From NCBI GenBank assembly GCA_017308235.1, contig JAFKFL010000022.1, positions 62,001-126,000 on the forward strand: a stretch of DNA of 64,000 nucleotides, written 5' to 3'. This DNA is from Alphaproteobacteria bacterium (lineage in GTDB: Bacteria > Pseudomonadota > Alphaproteobacteria > Reyranellales > Reyranellaceae). This document shows, one piece after another, positions 8,533-16,509 of this stretch (the stretch's first letter is position 1; every line of letters starts with the position of its first letter). The notes under the pieces were generated by a model, which saw only the letters and a program-made list of their open reading frames with translations, ran no database searches and was not told the DNA's origin. Both the position numbers and the translations under genes were made by a program.

Positions 8533-8943
8533 ATGTTGACGCTTACCTACGAGCGCACCGCCCGAGTGCTGCTCGCCTCCTTTTCCGGCATCTTCAGTTC
8601 AGACGATCTGTACGATCTCGATTTGGCTTCGGCCGATATCGTCTTGATGGAAGGCCCGGTCCGCAGCATTCTCGATTTCACCGCCGTGCGAACCATCGCT
8701 GTACCGGCGACGCTCCTGATCCAGCGCGGACGCCAGCCGCAGATATTTTCTGGTCAACCGAGTGTCATCGTTGCGTCGCAGGGCGAAGTTCACGACCTGG
8801 CGCGGAGCTATGCCAACCTGCAGCGGGACTTCGGCAACGTCGAGCCGCTGGTCGTCCAATCATTCGATGAAGCGCTTCGGGCATTTCACTTGAAGACGCC
8901 CAAATTTCAGCCCCTTCTTCCGGGTCTGCGCAGCATCGGATAG
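8533..8943 (+). CDS. STAS/SpoIIAA-like protein
   Basis: The 136-residue product, starting MLTLTYERTARVLLASFSG, has the alternating strand-helix look of a STAS or SpoIIAA-like domain (LDFTAVRTIAVPATLLIQRG in the middle). Such domains act in anti-anti-sigma switching or as small-molecule sensors; no specific role can be assigned. An upstream in-frame start at 8470 exists but adds unconserved sequence. Its 3' end overlaps the convergent acetyltransferase gene by 37 bases. Confidence 0.65.
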   Translation: MLTLTYERTARVLLASFSGIFSSDDLYDLDLASADIVLMEGPVRSILDFTAVRTIAVPATLLIQRGRQPQIFSGQPSVIVASQGEVHDLARSYANLQRDFGNVEPLVVQSFDEALRAFHLKTPKFQPLLPGLRSIG

Positions 8944-9497
8944 ATCGGCGGCGAGCTGCCAACCTGGATCGTGTCCAGCAGCTCGAATCCGTGGTGTTCG
9001 TAGAGCGCGTTGTTCTTGGGATTGGTCGAATCGAGATAAGCGGGAATGCCGTCTCGATCGCAGATGGCGAGACCGTGCTTCAGCAGCGCCGCACCATATC
9101 CTTTGCCGTGCTGCGATGGATCGATGCCGATCAGCGGCAGATACCAGTGCGGTTCTTCCGGCTGATGCCGCTGCATCTGCTCGATGACGGCGAAAGTGTC
9201 CTCGAGCAGATGTTTCGGTATCGTGCTGTGGATGAGCGCATCCAGCACTTCCTCGTCAGGATGGACGCCCGGCGGTAGCCACAGTGCTGCACCGACACCA
9301 TCGATGCGATGAGCACTGCTGTGCGCAAATGCCTCGCCGCCAAACGCCTTGATGAAGAGCGGAAAGGTTTCGAGGTAGGTCTGCGGGGCGGGCCAGCTCC
9401 AACGTGACACGGGATCTGCAGCGAAGGCCAAGGTCAGTACGCTAACCATGGTCGCTTCGTCTCGCACATGGGCGATCTCGACTTTTCCTGCCGTCAT
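8907..9497 (-). CDS. GNAT family N-acetyltransferase
   Basis: The 196-residue protein shows a GNAT core: LIGIDPSQHGKGYGAALLKH supplies the acetyl-CoA binding loop at about residues 125-144, followed by YLDSTNPKNNALYEHHGFE. The acceptor is unknown. The ATG at 9497 (MTAGKVE) is preferred over an in-frame ATG at 9524 that lies inside a 15-bp hairpin. The gene's last 37 bases overlap the convergent STAS-like gene. Confidence 0.87.
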   Translation of the reverse strand: MTAGKVEIAHVRDEATMVSVLTLAFAADPVSRWSWPAPQTYLETFPLFIKAFGGEAFAHSSAHRIDGVGAALWLPPGVHPDEEVLDALIHSTIPKHLLEDTFAVIEQMQRHQPEEPHWYLPLIGIDPSQHGKGYGAALLKHGLAICDRDGIPAYLDSTNPKNNALYEHHGFELLDTIQVGSSPPIYPMLRRPGRRG

Positions 9498-9510
9498 GCC
9501 TGCCCCTTTC

Positions 9511-9545
9511 TGCAGCCCTTTCAAGATGGCCTTGAAAGGGCTGCA
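9511..9545 (-). terminator. 15-bp perfect hairpin between VOC and GNAT genes
   Basis: TGCAGCCCTTTCAAG (9511-9525) pairs perfectly with CTTGAAAGGGCTGCA (9531-9545) around a 5-base loop. It lies 24 bases beyond the stop of the VOC gene and 13 bases before the chosen GNAT start. No run of T follows on either strand, so it is either a Rho-linked or attenuating structure in the leader of the GNAT gene, or an mRNA-stabilising stem. Confidence 0.5.
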
Positions 9546-9569
9546 TGCAAGGCATCGGCAGTGCCGTGA

Positions 9570-9941
9570 TTACTTCCCGCAGTAGGCTTCCAGCCGGTAT
9601 CCGTCCGGGTCGATGACAAAAGCAGCGTAGTAATTCCCGCTGTACTCCTTGCGGATCCCAGGCTTGCCGTTGTCCTTGCCGCCGGCTTTCAACGAGGCCG
9701 CATGGAAGGCATCAACGGCGGCTCGGTCCTTGGCGCTGAAGCAGAAATGCAGGCCCGACTCCATCTCGGCTTTCACTGGCTTGGTTGTCGCCGAAATCCA
9801 GAGCTGCACACCCTTGTCGCCATAGCCTAGCGAGCTCTCGCCGTCCGACAGCCGGCTGAAACCGAGCGGCTTTAGCGCCGAATCGTAGAATTTGCCGGTC
9901 CGCTTCACGTCGCTGACGCCGATCGAAACGTGGTCAAACAT
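9570..9941 (-). CDS. VOC (glyoxalase/bleomycin-resistance fold) family protein
   Basis: The 123-residue protein starts MFDHVSIGVSD and ends DPDGYRLEAYCGK. This is a single vicinal-oxygen-chelate domain with likely metal ligands His4, the His of GLHFCF and the Glu of RLEAYC. Members act as glyoxalases, dioxygenases or resistance proteins; which one cannot be told here. GGAGGA 6 bases before the ATG at 9941 decides the start over in-frame ATGs at 9953 and 10001. It diverges from the CGNR regulator gene across a spacer rich in AACCGGTT-like repeats. Confidence 0.88.
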   Translation of the reverse strand: MFDHVSIGVSDVKRTGKFYDSALKPLGFSRLSDGESSLGYGDKGVQLWISATTKPVKAEMESGLHFCFSAKDRAAVDAFHAASLKAGGKDNGKPGIRKEYSGNYYAAFVIDPDGYRLEAYCGK

Positions 9942-9960
9942 CGCTTCCTCCATAACTATA

Positions 9961-10016
9961 TAACTGGTTAAATGGTTATTGTGTTCGATCGAGCTTGTCA
10001 ACCGGTCAACCGGTTA
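9961..10016. promoter_or_regulatory. Repeated YAACYGGTYA operator-like sites with minus-strand promoter
   Basis: Three related 10-mers occur: TAACTGGTTA (9961-9970), CAACCGGTCA (9999-10008) and CAACCGGTTA (10007-10016). The last two form an 8-bp tandem repeat (CAACCGGT twice). On the minus strand TTGACA (complement of 9996-10001) is 17 bases from TAACCA (complement of 9973-9978), a plausible promoter for the VOC gene with sites overlapping both hexamers. The divergent CGNR-type protein is the natural candidate ligand (inference). Confidence 0.5.
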
Positions 10017-10032
10017 TTAACTGCTGGTCACA

Positions 10033-10587
10033 ATGGTCCGTCCCGATCTTTGTCTTGAGTTCGCCAACACCCGATACTGGCGCGGGCAGGCCACTCCTAC
10101 CGAAACCCTGAACGGGCCCGACGATCTCGGCGCCTGGGCCGCGGCAAATGCAGGTACGAGAGTCGAGAGGACGCTGTCGGCAGAGGAGTTCGAGCGCGCG
10201 CTCGCGCTTCGCGAGACGATCTACCGGCTGTTCGACGCCCAGGCGCACGCGAAGCCCCCGGCAACGCGCGATCTCGGATTATTGAACGAGGCGCTGGCAG
10301 CATCGCCTACGCGCACGTCGCTCAAGCGCGTACGCAATGGCTATGAATGGGACGTCGACGTAAGATCGGGAACCGCACTCGGCCTGCTGGCGCCGGTGCT
10401 ATGGTCAGCCGGCGACCTGCTGGCGGGAGCGCGCCTCGATCGCGTGCGACGCTGTGCCAACCCCGAGTGTGGTTGGCTTTTCTTTGACGACAGCCGCGCT
10501 GGCAAACGCCGCTGGTGCTCAATGTCTGCCTGCGGCAATCGGGCCAAGGCCCGCCGTCACTATCACAAGAGCAAGCAAGACACCTGA
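10033..10587 (+). CDS. ABATE/CGNR zinc-finger putative transcriptional regulator
   Basis: The 184-residue protein has an N-terminal ABATE-type domain (LCLEFANTRYWR at the start) and a C-terminal CGNR zinc finger. The finger shows RRCANPECGWLFFD, then WCSMSACGNRAKARRHY, with four Cys ligands and the CGNR signature at about residues 140-178. The family is annotated as putative stress-related transcriptional regulators; direct functional evidence is sparse. It diverges from the VOC gene, sharing a spacer of repeated AACCGGTT-like motifs. It is followed 10 bases later by the ICMT-family gene, suggesting an operon. Confidence 0.88.
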   Translation: MVRPDLCLEFANTRYWRGQATPTETLNGPDDLGAWAAANAGTRVERTLSAEEFERALALRETIYRLFDAQAHAKPPATRDLGLLNEALAASPTRTSLKRVRNGYEWDVDVRSGTALGLLAPVLWSAGDLLAGARLDRVRRCANPECGWLFFDDSRAGKRRWCSMSACGNRAKARRHYHKSKQDT

Positions 10588-10597
10588 CAGGACCGGA

Positions 10598-11275
10598 ATG
10601 GACACTCTGGCGAGGAAAGCCTTTCAAAGCCTGACCGGCCTTTTCCTCGCCATGGCGGCGCTGCTGTTCGGCGTGCCCTGGACATTCGACTACTGGCAGG
10701 CCTGGATCTTCCTGGCGGTCTACTTCTCCGCGTCGATCCTGATCATACTCTACCTGTTGACACGCGATCGGCAGCTGCTCGAGCGGCGCATGCGCGGCGG
10801 GCCTTTGGCCGAGAAGGAAATCGCGCAGAAAATCATCATGCTGTTCGCATCGATCGGCTTCGTTGCTCTTCTGGCCGTTCCCGCGCTCGACCGACGCTTT
10901 AGCTGGTCTCAACTGCCGACCGGCATTGTCATCGCGGGCGACGTCCTCATCGCCCTGGGCTGGTTCGCAATCTATCGGGTGTTTCGAGAAAACAGCTTTA
11001 CGTCCGCCACCATTGAGCTTGCCCAGGACCAGAGAGTCATCTCGAGCGGCCCTTACGCTCTGGTGCGACACCCGATGTACACGGGAGCGCTTGCGATGTT
11101 GGTCGGCATTCCGATCGCGCTCGGCTCGTGGTGGGGCCTCGTTGCATTCGGCGTCATGATGCTTGCGCTTATATGGCGCATCTTCGACGAGGAGAGGTTC
11201 CTCGTGCGGAACCTGACGGGATATGCCGCATACAAGGAAAAGGTACGGTATCGCCTGATACCGTACCTCTGGTGA
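10598..11275 (+). CDS. Isoprenylcysteine carboxyl methyltransferase (ICMT) family membrane protein
   Basis: The 225-residue integral membrane protein has several hydrophobic helices and a C-terminal ICMT/NnrU-like domain. The SAM-binding part reads SSGPYALVRHPMYTGALAM, with the downstream FDEERFLVRNLTGYAAYKEK. Bacterial homologues methylate unknown carboxylates; no prenyl-protein substrate is expected. The ATG at 10598 precedes the first membrane helix; longer frames exist upstream only inside the CGNR gene. Its last codons contain a strong hairpin that probably terminates the convergent SCP2 transcript. Confidence 0.87.
   Translation: MDTLARKAFQSLTGLFLAMAALLFGVPWTFDYWQAWIFLAVYFSASILIILYLLTRDRQLLERRMRGGPLAEKEIAQKIIMLFASIGFVALLAVPALDRRFSWSQLPTGIVIAGDVLIALGWFAIYRVFRENSFTSATIELAQDQRVISSGPYALVRHPMYTGALAMLVGIPIALGSWWGLVAFGVMMLALIWRIFDEERFLVRNLTGYAAYKEKVRYRLIPYLW
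11241..11268 (-). terminator. Intrinsic terminator for the SCP2 gene, inside the ICMT coding end
   Basis: AGGTACGGTATC (11241-11252) pairs perfectly with GATACCGTACCT (11257-11268). Read on the minus strand, the 12-bp stem is followed by TTTTCCTT, a recognisable U-tract, 25 bases after the SCP2 stop. It lies within the last codons of the convergent ICMT gene. Confidence 0.65.
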
Positions 11276-11293
11276 TCTGCTTTTGCCTGCGTC

Positions 11294-11590
11294 TTAGCGC
11301 AGGATGCTCTGCAGCTTCATGGCGACGCCCATGTCGCCTTCGATCTTGAGCTTGCCGGTCATGAACGCACTCATGCCATCGAGCTTGCCGCCGATCAGGT
11401 CGGCGAAGTCGCTGAAGTCCATCTTGATGGTGCAGTCGGCGGCCTTGTCGTCATTGCTGACGGCCGGCGGCGTGGCCGTACCATCGATGTAAACGACGCC
11501 TTGGTCGGTGGCGAATTTCACGGTATTGCCGAAGGACGACTTCTTCGCCGCGCCTTCCTTCATTTTCGCGGTGATTTCCTGCAAGGTCAT
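11294..11590 (-). CDS. SCP2 sterol-binding domain protein
   Basis: The 98-residue single-domain protein matches SCP2 lipid-carrier domains: MDFSDFADLIGGKLDG followed by AFMTGKLKIEGDMGVAMKL. Such proteins bind fatty acyl-CoAs or other lipids in a hydrophobic pocket. It diverges from the acyl-CoA catabolic operon across a spacer with a 22-bp palindrome, so both may be controlled by the same acyl-CoA-responsive repressor (inference). Confidence 0.9.
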   Translation of the reverse strand: MTLQEITAKMKEGAAKKSSFGNTVKFATDQGVVYIDGTATPPAVSNDDKAADCTIKMDFSDFADLIGGKLDGMSAFMTGKLKIEGDMGVAMKLQSILR

Positions 11591-11628
11591 GGCGAGTTCC
11601 TCCTGTCGGCCAGTCGCTGGGGGCTTAC

Positions 11629-11650
11629 TTGACCTTTACGTAAACGTCAA
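11629..11650. promoter_or_regulatory. 22-bp palindromic operator upstream of acyl-CoA operon
   Basis: Half-sites TTGACCTTTAC (11629-11639) and GTAAACGTCAA (11640-11650) form a palindrome with 10 of 11 base pairs matching, centred on ACGT. The site lies 43 bases before the reductase start and 39 bases before the SCP2 start. From memory it resembles operators of MerR-type (LiuR-like) regulators of branched-chain acyl-CoA degradation. No MerR gene lies in the window. Confidence 0.7.
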
Positions 11651-11692
11651 CTACAGGCCGATAAACGGCTGTTCAGGTCGTGCGGAGGAAAC

Positions 11693-12556
11693 ATGTCGTA
11701 TCGCTCGGTCTTCGCGCCGGGGCTGTTCGAGGGCCAGACCGTCGTCGTGACGGGCGGCGGCAGCGGCATCGGCCGTTGCACCGCGCACGAACTCGCAGCA
11801 CTCGGCGCGCATCTCGCCATCACTGGCCGCAAGATCGAGAAGCTCGAGAAGGTGAAGGCCGAGATCGAGGCCGCCGGCGGGAGCTGCGAGATCCATGCCT
11901 TCGATATCCGCGAAGAAGCGCAGGTGAAAGACGCGGTGGCGAAGATTGTCGCCAACAAAGGCCGCATCGACGGGTTGTTCAACAATGCCGGCGGCCAGTT
12001 CCCCTCGCCTGCCGCCGAGCTCAGCGCCAAGGGTTTCGACGTCGTCGTGCGCAACAACCTCACCGGCGGCTTCCTGGTCAGCCGCGAGGTCTACGTGCAA
12101 TCGATGCAGAAGCACGGCGGCTCGATCGTCAACATGACAGCCGACTATCGCAATGGCTTTCCCAATATGGTGCACACGGGAGCGGCGCGCGCCGGCATGG
12201 CGAACCTCACGATGACACTTGCCTACGAATGGGCGGCCGCAGGTGTGCGCGTCAACTCGGTAGCGCCGGGCTGGATCGCGTCGTCCGGCATGGACACCTA
12301 TACCGGTGCCTTCAAGGAACAGATCCCCAAGCTCAAGGGCTACAGCCCGCTGGGGCGGCTCGGCACCGAAAGCGAGGTCTCGGCCGCGGTCTGCTTCCTG
12401 CTGAGCAAGGCCGCCGCCTTCATCACCGGCGCCGAGATCCGGATCGATGGCGGCGTGCCACTGGCCAACCGCTCGATCGACCTGCCGGCGACAGACAGAT
12501 CGCAACCGTTCAACGGCTTCCATCTCGCGGTGACGCCCAAGGTCCTGGGTGGCTGA
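11693..12556 (+). CDS. PECR-like SDR family enoyl-CoA/dienoyl-CoA reductase
   Basis: The 287-residue SDR has the cofactor motif VVVTGGGSGIGRCTAHELAA (residues 13-32) and the NNAG motif. At the site of the usual YxxxK it reads VHTGAARAGMANLT, so Tyr is His and Lys is Ala. The same HSGAARAG-type sequence occurs, as I recall, in peroxisomal trans-2-enoyl-CoA reductase (PECR) and relatives, which reduce enoyl or dienoyl-CoA with NADPH. It is the first gene of the operon, with GGAGGA before the ATG, and its stop is 3 bases before the carboxyltransferase start. In atu clusters an SDR occupies the same place. Confidence 0.85.
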   Translation: MSYRSVFAPGLFEGQTVVVTGGGSGIGRCTAHELAALGAHLAITGRKIEKLEKVKAEIEAAGGSCEIHAFDIREEAQVKDAVAKIVANKGRIDGLFNNAGGQFPSPAAELSAKGFDVVVRNNLTGGFLVSREVYVQSMQKHGGSIVNMTADYRNGFPNMVHTGAARAGMANLTMTLAYEWAAAGVRVNSVAPGWIASSGMDTYTGAFKEQIPKLKGYSPLGRLGTESEVSAAVCFLLSKAAAFITGAEIRIDGGVPLANRSIDLPATDRSQPFNGFHLAVTPKVLGG

Positions 12557-12559
12557 GCC

Positions 12560-14176
12560 ATGCCGATCATCGAAAGCCAGATCGATCGCAACAGCGAGGA
12601 CTTCAACAAGAACCGCGAGCGCATGCTGGCGGCCATCCAGGAGTTCCGCGACGCCGAAGCGAGCGTGCAGGCAACCTCGGAGAAATCACGCGAGCGCTTT
12701 CGCAAACGCAAGCAGTTGATGCCACGCGAACGCATCGCCCTGCTACTCGATCGTGGGGCGCCGTTTCTCGAGCTGATGCCGCTCGCGGGCTACCGCATGC
12801 ACGATGACAAGGATGGATCGAGCGCTGGCGGCGGCTCGGTGTCGGGTGTCGGCTATGTCGAGGGAGTGCGCTGCGTCGTGACGGCCTCCAACTCGGCCAT
12901 CAAGGGCGGCACCGTGGCGCCTTCCGGCCAGCGCAAGGGCCAGCGCGTGCAGCAGGTCGTGCTGGAGAACAAGCTGCCGGTCGTGAACCTGGTCGAATCG
13001 GGCGGCGCCAATCTTCTCTATCAGTCAGAGATCTTCGTGCCGGGCGGCCGTGGCTTCGCCAACCAGGCCCGTATGTCCGCCCGCGGCATCCCGCAGGTCA
13101 CCGTCGTGCATGGCTCGTCGACGGCGGGCGGCGCCTATCTGCCGGGTCTTTCGGACTATGTCATCATGGTGCGCAACCAGGCCAAGGTGTTCCTGGCCGG
13201 CCCGCCGCTCCTGAAGGCCGCGACCGGCGAGATCGCAACCGATGAAGAGCTGGGCGGCGCGGAGATGCACGCCACTGTGTCCGGCGTTGCAGAGTGGATG
13301 GCCGAGGACGATGCCGACGGCATCCGCATGGCGCGCGAGGTGATCGCCAAATGGCATTGGAACGACAAGCTGCCACCCCGGACGATCAAGCCGTTCAAGG
13401 AACCGTTGTACGACATCGACGAGCTGTGCGGGATCGTGCCGCCGTCGCACAAGGATCCGTACGACGTGCGCGAGGTGATCGCACGCCTGGTCGACGGCTC
13501 GGATTTCCTCGAATTCAAGGGCCTGTTTGACCAGCAGACGATCTGCGGCTGGGCCGAGATCGAGGGCGAGCCCGTTGCCTTCATCGGCAACAACGGCCCC
13601 ATCACCTCCAAGGGCTCGGTCAAGGCGGCGCAATTCATCCAGCTCTGCTGCCAACAGGGCACGCCGATCGTCTATCTGCAGAACACGACCGGCTACATGG
13701 TCGGTACCGAGGCCGAGCGCGGCGGTATCGTGAAACATGGGTCCAAGATGATCCAGGCGGTGGCCAATGCGACCGTGCCGCAGATCACCATCGTGATCGG
13801 CGGTTCGTTCGGCGCCGGCAACTACGGCATGTGCGGTCGTGCCTACGATCCGCGCTTCATTTTCGCCTGGCCCAACAGCCGCATCGCCGTCATGGGCGGC
13901 GAGCAGGCCGCCGGTGTGATGAAGACCGTTACGGAACAGAAGTTCCAACGCGAGGGCAAAGAGCCACCCAAGGAACAGATCGACAAGATGTACAAGTCGA
14001 TCGTCGATCAGTTCGATCGCGAATCGACGGCGCTCTACGCCACGGCGCATCTGTGGGACGACGGCATCATCGATCCGCGTGACACGCGCCGGGTGCTTGC
14101 CTTCACTCTCTCCATCGCCCGCGAATCGATCGTGCGGCCACTCAATCCCATCACCTTCGGCGTTGCGAGGATGTAG
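12560..14176 (+). CDS. Acyl-CoA carboxylase carboxyltransferase (beta) subunit, MCC/geranyl-CoA type
   Basis: The 538-residue protein has the two crotonase-fold halves of acyl-CoA carboxylase beta subunits. LVESGGANLLYQSEIF, SSTAGGAYLPGLSDY and FLAGPPLLKAATGE lie in the N-terminal half; GGSFGAGNYGMCGRAY and WPNSRIAVMGGEQAAGV in the C-terminal half. It transfers CO2 from carboxybiotin to an unsaturated acyl-CoA. Motifs fit methylcrotonyl-CoA or geranyl-CoA carboxylase better than propionyl-CoA carboxylase. The biotin carboxylase partner is encoded at 17815, with dehydrogenases and hydratase between, as in atu or liu clusters. The choice between the two substrates is not settled from sequence alone. 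Confidence 0.92.
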   Translation: MPIIESQIDRNSEDFNKNRERMLAAIQEFRDAEASVQATSEKSRERFRKRKQLMPRERIALLLDRGAPFLELMPLAGYRMHDDKDGSSAGGGSVSGVGYVEGVRCVVTASNSAIKGGTVAPSGQRKGQRVQQVVLENKLPVVNLVESGGANLLYQSEIFVPGGRGFANQARMSARGIPQVTVVHGSSTAGGAYLPGLSDYVIMVRNQAKVFLAGPPLLKAATGEIATDEELGGAEMHATVSGVAEWMAEDDADGIRMAREVIAKWHWNDKLPPRTIKPFKEPLYDIDELCGIVPPSHKDPYDVREVIARLVDGSDFLEFKGLFDQQTICGWAEIEGEPVAFIGNNGPITSKGSVKAAQFIQLCCQQGTPIVYLQNTTGYMVGTEAERGGIVKHGSKMIQAVANATVPQITIVIGGSFGAGNYGMCGRAYDPRFIFAWPNSRIAVMGGEQAAGVMKTVTEQKFQREGKEPPKEQIDKMYKSIVDQFDRESTALYATAHLWDDGIIDPRDTRRVLAFTLSIARESIVRPLNPITFGVARM

Positions 14177-14178
14177 CG

Positions 14179-15339
14179 ATGAAGTTCACGCCCGAGCACG
14201 AGGCGCTGCGCCAAACGTGGAAGACGCTGATCGACCGCGAGGTCAACCCTCACGTCGATCAATGGGAAAAGGAAGGCCAGTTCCCGGCGCACGAGCTGTT
14301 CAAGAAGATGGGCGATGCCGGGCTGCTGGGTGTCGACAAGCCGGTCGAGTTCGGTGGCTCCGGCCTCGATTTCTCCTACGCCATGATCTGTTCGGAGTCG
14401 CTCGGGTGGGTCAACGGCGGCTCGGTCCCGATGGCGACCGGCGTTCAGATATCGATGGCAACGCCCGCGCTCGCCCGCTACGGCAGCGACGAACTGCGCC
14501 AGGAATTCCTGGCACCCTCGATCAGCGGCGACTATGTCGCCTGCCTCGGCGTCTCGGAGACCGGCGCAGGTTCAGACGTCGCCTCGATCAAGACCACGGC
14601 GCGCCGCGTCGGCGGCGACTGGGTGATCAACGGCGGCAAGATGTGGACCACCAACGGCGCCCAGGCTGACTGGATGTGCCTGCTCGCCAACACCGGCGAC
14701 GGGCCGGTCCACAAGAACAAGTCGCTGATCGTGGTGCCGATGAAGAACAAGGGTATCTCGATCGTGAAGAAGCTCAACAAGCTCGGCATGCGTGCCTCGG
14801 ACACGGTGCAGACCTTCTTCGACGAGGTGAAGGTGCCGGTGCGCTATACGATCGGCCAGCCGGGCGCGGGTTTCATCTACCAGATGCAGCAGTTCCAGGA
14901 GGAGCGGCTGTGGGCCGGCGCCGGCACACTGATGGGCTGCGAGCGCATCATCAACGCCACGATCGACTACACCCGCGAGCGCCAGGTGTTCGGTAAGCCG
15001 TTGCTCGACAACCAGGTCGTCCACTTTCGTCTCGCCGAGCTCAAGAGCGAGGTCGAGGCATTGCGCGCCTTGGTCTATCGCGCCTGCGAAGACTACCTTG
15101 CCGGCAAGGACGTCACCATGCTGGCCTCGATGGCCAAGCTGAAGGCCGGCCGCCTGCGTCGCGAGGTCTCCGACGCCTGCCTGCAATACTGGGGTGGCGC
15201 GGGCTATCTCTGGGACAGCCCCGTTGCGCGCAGCTATCGCGACGGCCGGCTGGGTTCGATCGGCGGCGGCGCCGACGAGGTGATGCTGCAGATCATCTCC
15301 AAGCTGATGGGCACCATGCCTCGGCTAGGCAATCGTTAG
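14179..15339 (+). CDS. Acyl-CoA dehydrogenase (first tandem copy)
   Basis: The 386-residue FAD enzyme shows the ACAD signatures LGVSETGAGSDVASIKTTA and LQYWGGAGYLWD. At the place where MCAD has its catalytic Glu the sequence reads SIGGGADEVM, without a Glu at that position. Glu242 in QEERLWAG aligns with the Glu used by isovaleryl-CoA dehydrogenase-type enzymes. It is thus probably specific for branched substrates such as citronellyl- or isovaleryl-CoA (inference). It begins 3 bases after the carboxyltransferase and is followed 10 bases later by a close paralogue, evidently a tandem duplication. Confidence 0.92.
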   Translation: MKFTPEHEALRQTWKTLIDREVNPHVDQWEKEGQFPAHELFKKMGDAGLLGVDKPVEFGGSGLDFSYAMICSESLGWVNGGSVPMATGVQISMATPALARYGSDELRQEFLAPSISGDYVACLGVSETGAGSDVASIKTTARRVGGDWVINGGKMWTTNGAQADWMCLLANTGDGPVHKNKSLIVVPMKNKGISIVKKLNKLGMRASDTVQTFFDEVKVPVRYTIGQPGAGFIYQMQQFQEERLWAGAGTLMGCERIINATIDYTRERQVFGKPLLDNQVVHFRLAELKSEVEALRALVYRACEDYLAGKDVTMLASMAKLKAGRLRREVSDACLQYWGGAGYLWDSPVARSYRDGRLGSIGGGADEVMLQIISKLMGTMPRLGNR

Positions 15340-15348
15340 GAGGCGGCC

Positions 15349-16509
15349 GTGCAGTTCACCCAGGAACACGAAGAGATCCGTCGCACGCTGCAGGCCATCA
15401 TCGACAAGGACATCAATCCGCACGTCGACCAATGGGAAGAGGACGGCATCTTCCCCGCGCACCAGGTGTTCAAGACGCTGGGCGATGCCGGGCTGTTGGG
15501 CATCAACAAGCCGGTCGAGTATGGCGGCATGGGCCTCGACTATTCCTACGCCATGGTAATGGCCGAGGAGCTCGGTCACATCCATTGCGGTTCGGTACCG
15601 ATGGCGATCGGCGTGCAGACCGATATGGCGACGCCCGCCCTCGCCCGCTACGGAAGCGACGAGCTGCGGCGTGAGTTCCTCTCGCCCTCGATCGCCGGCG
15701 ACTACGTGGCCTGCCTCGGCGTTTCCGAAGTGGGCGCCGGCTCGGATGTCGCCTCGCTCAAGACCACCGCGCGCCGCGTCGGTGGTGACTGGGTGATCAA
15801 CGGCGGCAAGATGTGGACCACCAATGGCACGCAGGCCGACTGGATGTGCCTGCTGGCCAACACCGGCGAAGGGCCAGTTCACAAGAACAAGTCGCTGATC
15901 TGCCTGCCGATGAAGACCAAGGGCGTGCAGATCGTGAAGAAGCTCGACAAGCTCGGCATGCGCAGCTCCGATACGGCGCAGATCTTCTTCGACGAGGTGA
16001 AAGTGCCGGTGCACCACACGATCGGCCAGGAAGGCAGGGGCTTCATCTACCAGATGCAGCAGTTCCAGGAGGAACGGCTGTGGGGCGCGATCAGCGCCCT
16101 GGTCGGCATGGAGCGCCTGATCGACGAAACGGTTGAATATACGCGCGAGCGCAAGGTGTTCGGCCGCCCCTTGCTCGACAACCAGGTGATCCATTTCAAG
16201 CTGGCCGAGCTTCGCACCGAGGTCGAGTTGGTGCGCTCGCTCTGTTACCGCGCCTGCGAGGAATATCTCGACGGCAAGGACGTCACGATGCTGGCCTCGA
16301 TGGCGAAGCTGAAGGCCGGACGCATGGCGCGGCTCGTGACCGATGGTTGCCTGCAGTACTGGGGTGGCGCCGGCTATCTCTGGGAGTCCCCGACCGCGCG
16401 TGCGTTCCGCGATTCGCGGCTCGCCTCGATCGGTGGCGGTGCCGACGAGGTCATGCTGCAGATCATCTCCAAGATGATGGGAACCCTTCCGCGGCTGGAG
16501 AATCGCTGA
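15349..16509 (+). CDS. Acyl-CoA dehydrogenase (second tandem copy, GTG start)
   Basis: This 386-residue protein is the same length as, and visibly homologous along its whole length to, the product of 14179-15339. It has identical placement of the FAD motif (LGVSEVGAGSDVASLKTTA), Glu242 (QEERLWGA) and SIGGGADEVM. It starts with GTG preceded by TTAGGAGG. Differences cluster in the N-terminal helices and around the substrate pocket region, suggesting divergence in chain preference (inference). Its stop overlaps the hydratase ATG by one base. Confidence 0.92.
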   Translation: MQFTQEHEEIRRTLQAIIDKDINPHVDQWEEDGIFPAHQVFKTLGDAGLLGINKPVEYGGMGLDYSYAMVMAEELGHIHCGSVPMAIGVQTDMATPALARYGSDELRREFLSPSIAGDYVACLGVSEVGAGSDVASLKTTARRVGGDWVINGGKMWTTNGTQADWMCLLANTGEGPVHKNKSLICLPMKTKGVQIVKKLDKLGMRSSDTAQIFFDEVKVPVHHTIGQEGRGFIYQMQQFQEERLWGAISALVGMERLIDETVEYTRERKVFGRPLLDNQVIHFKLAELRTEVELVRSLCYRACEEYLDGKDVTMLASMAKLKAGRMARLVTDGCLQYWGGAGYLWESPTARAFRDSRLASIGGGADEVMLQIISKMMGTLPRLENR

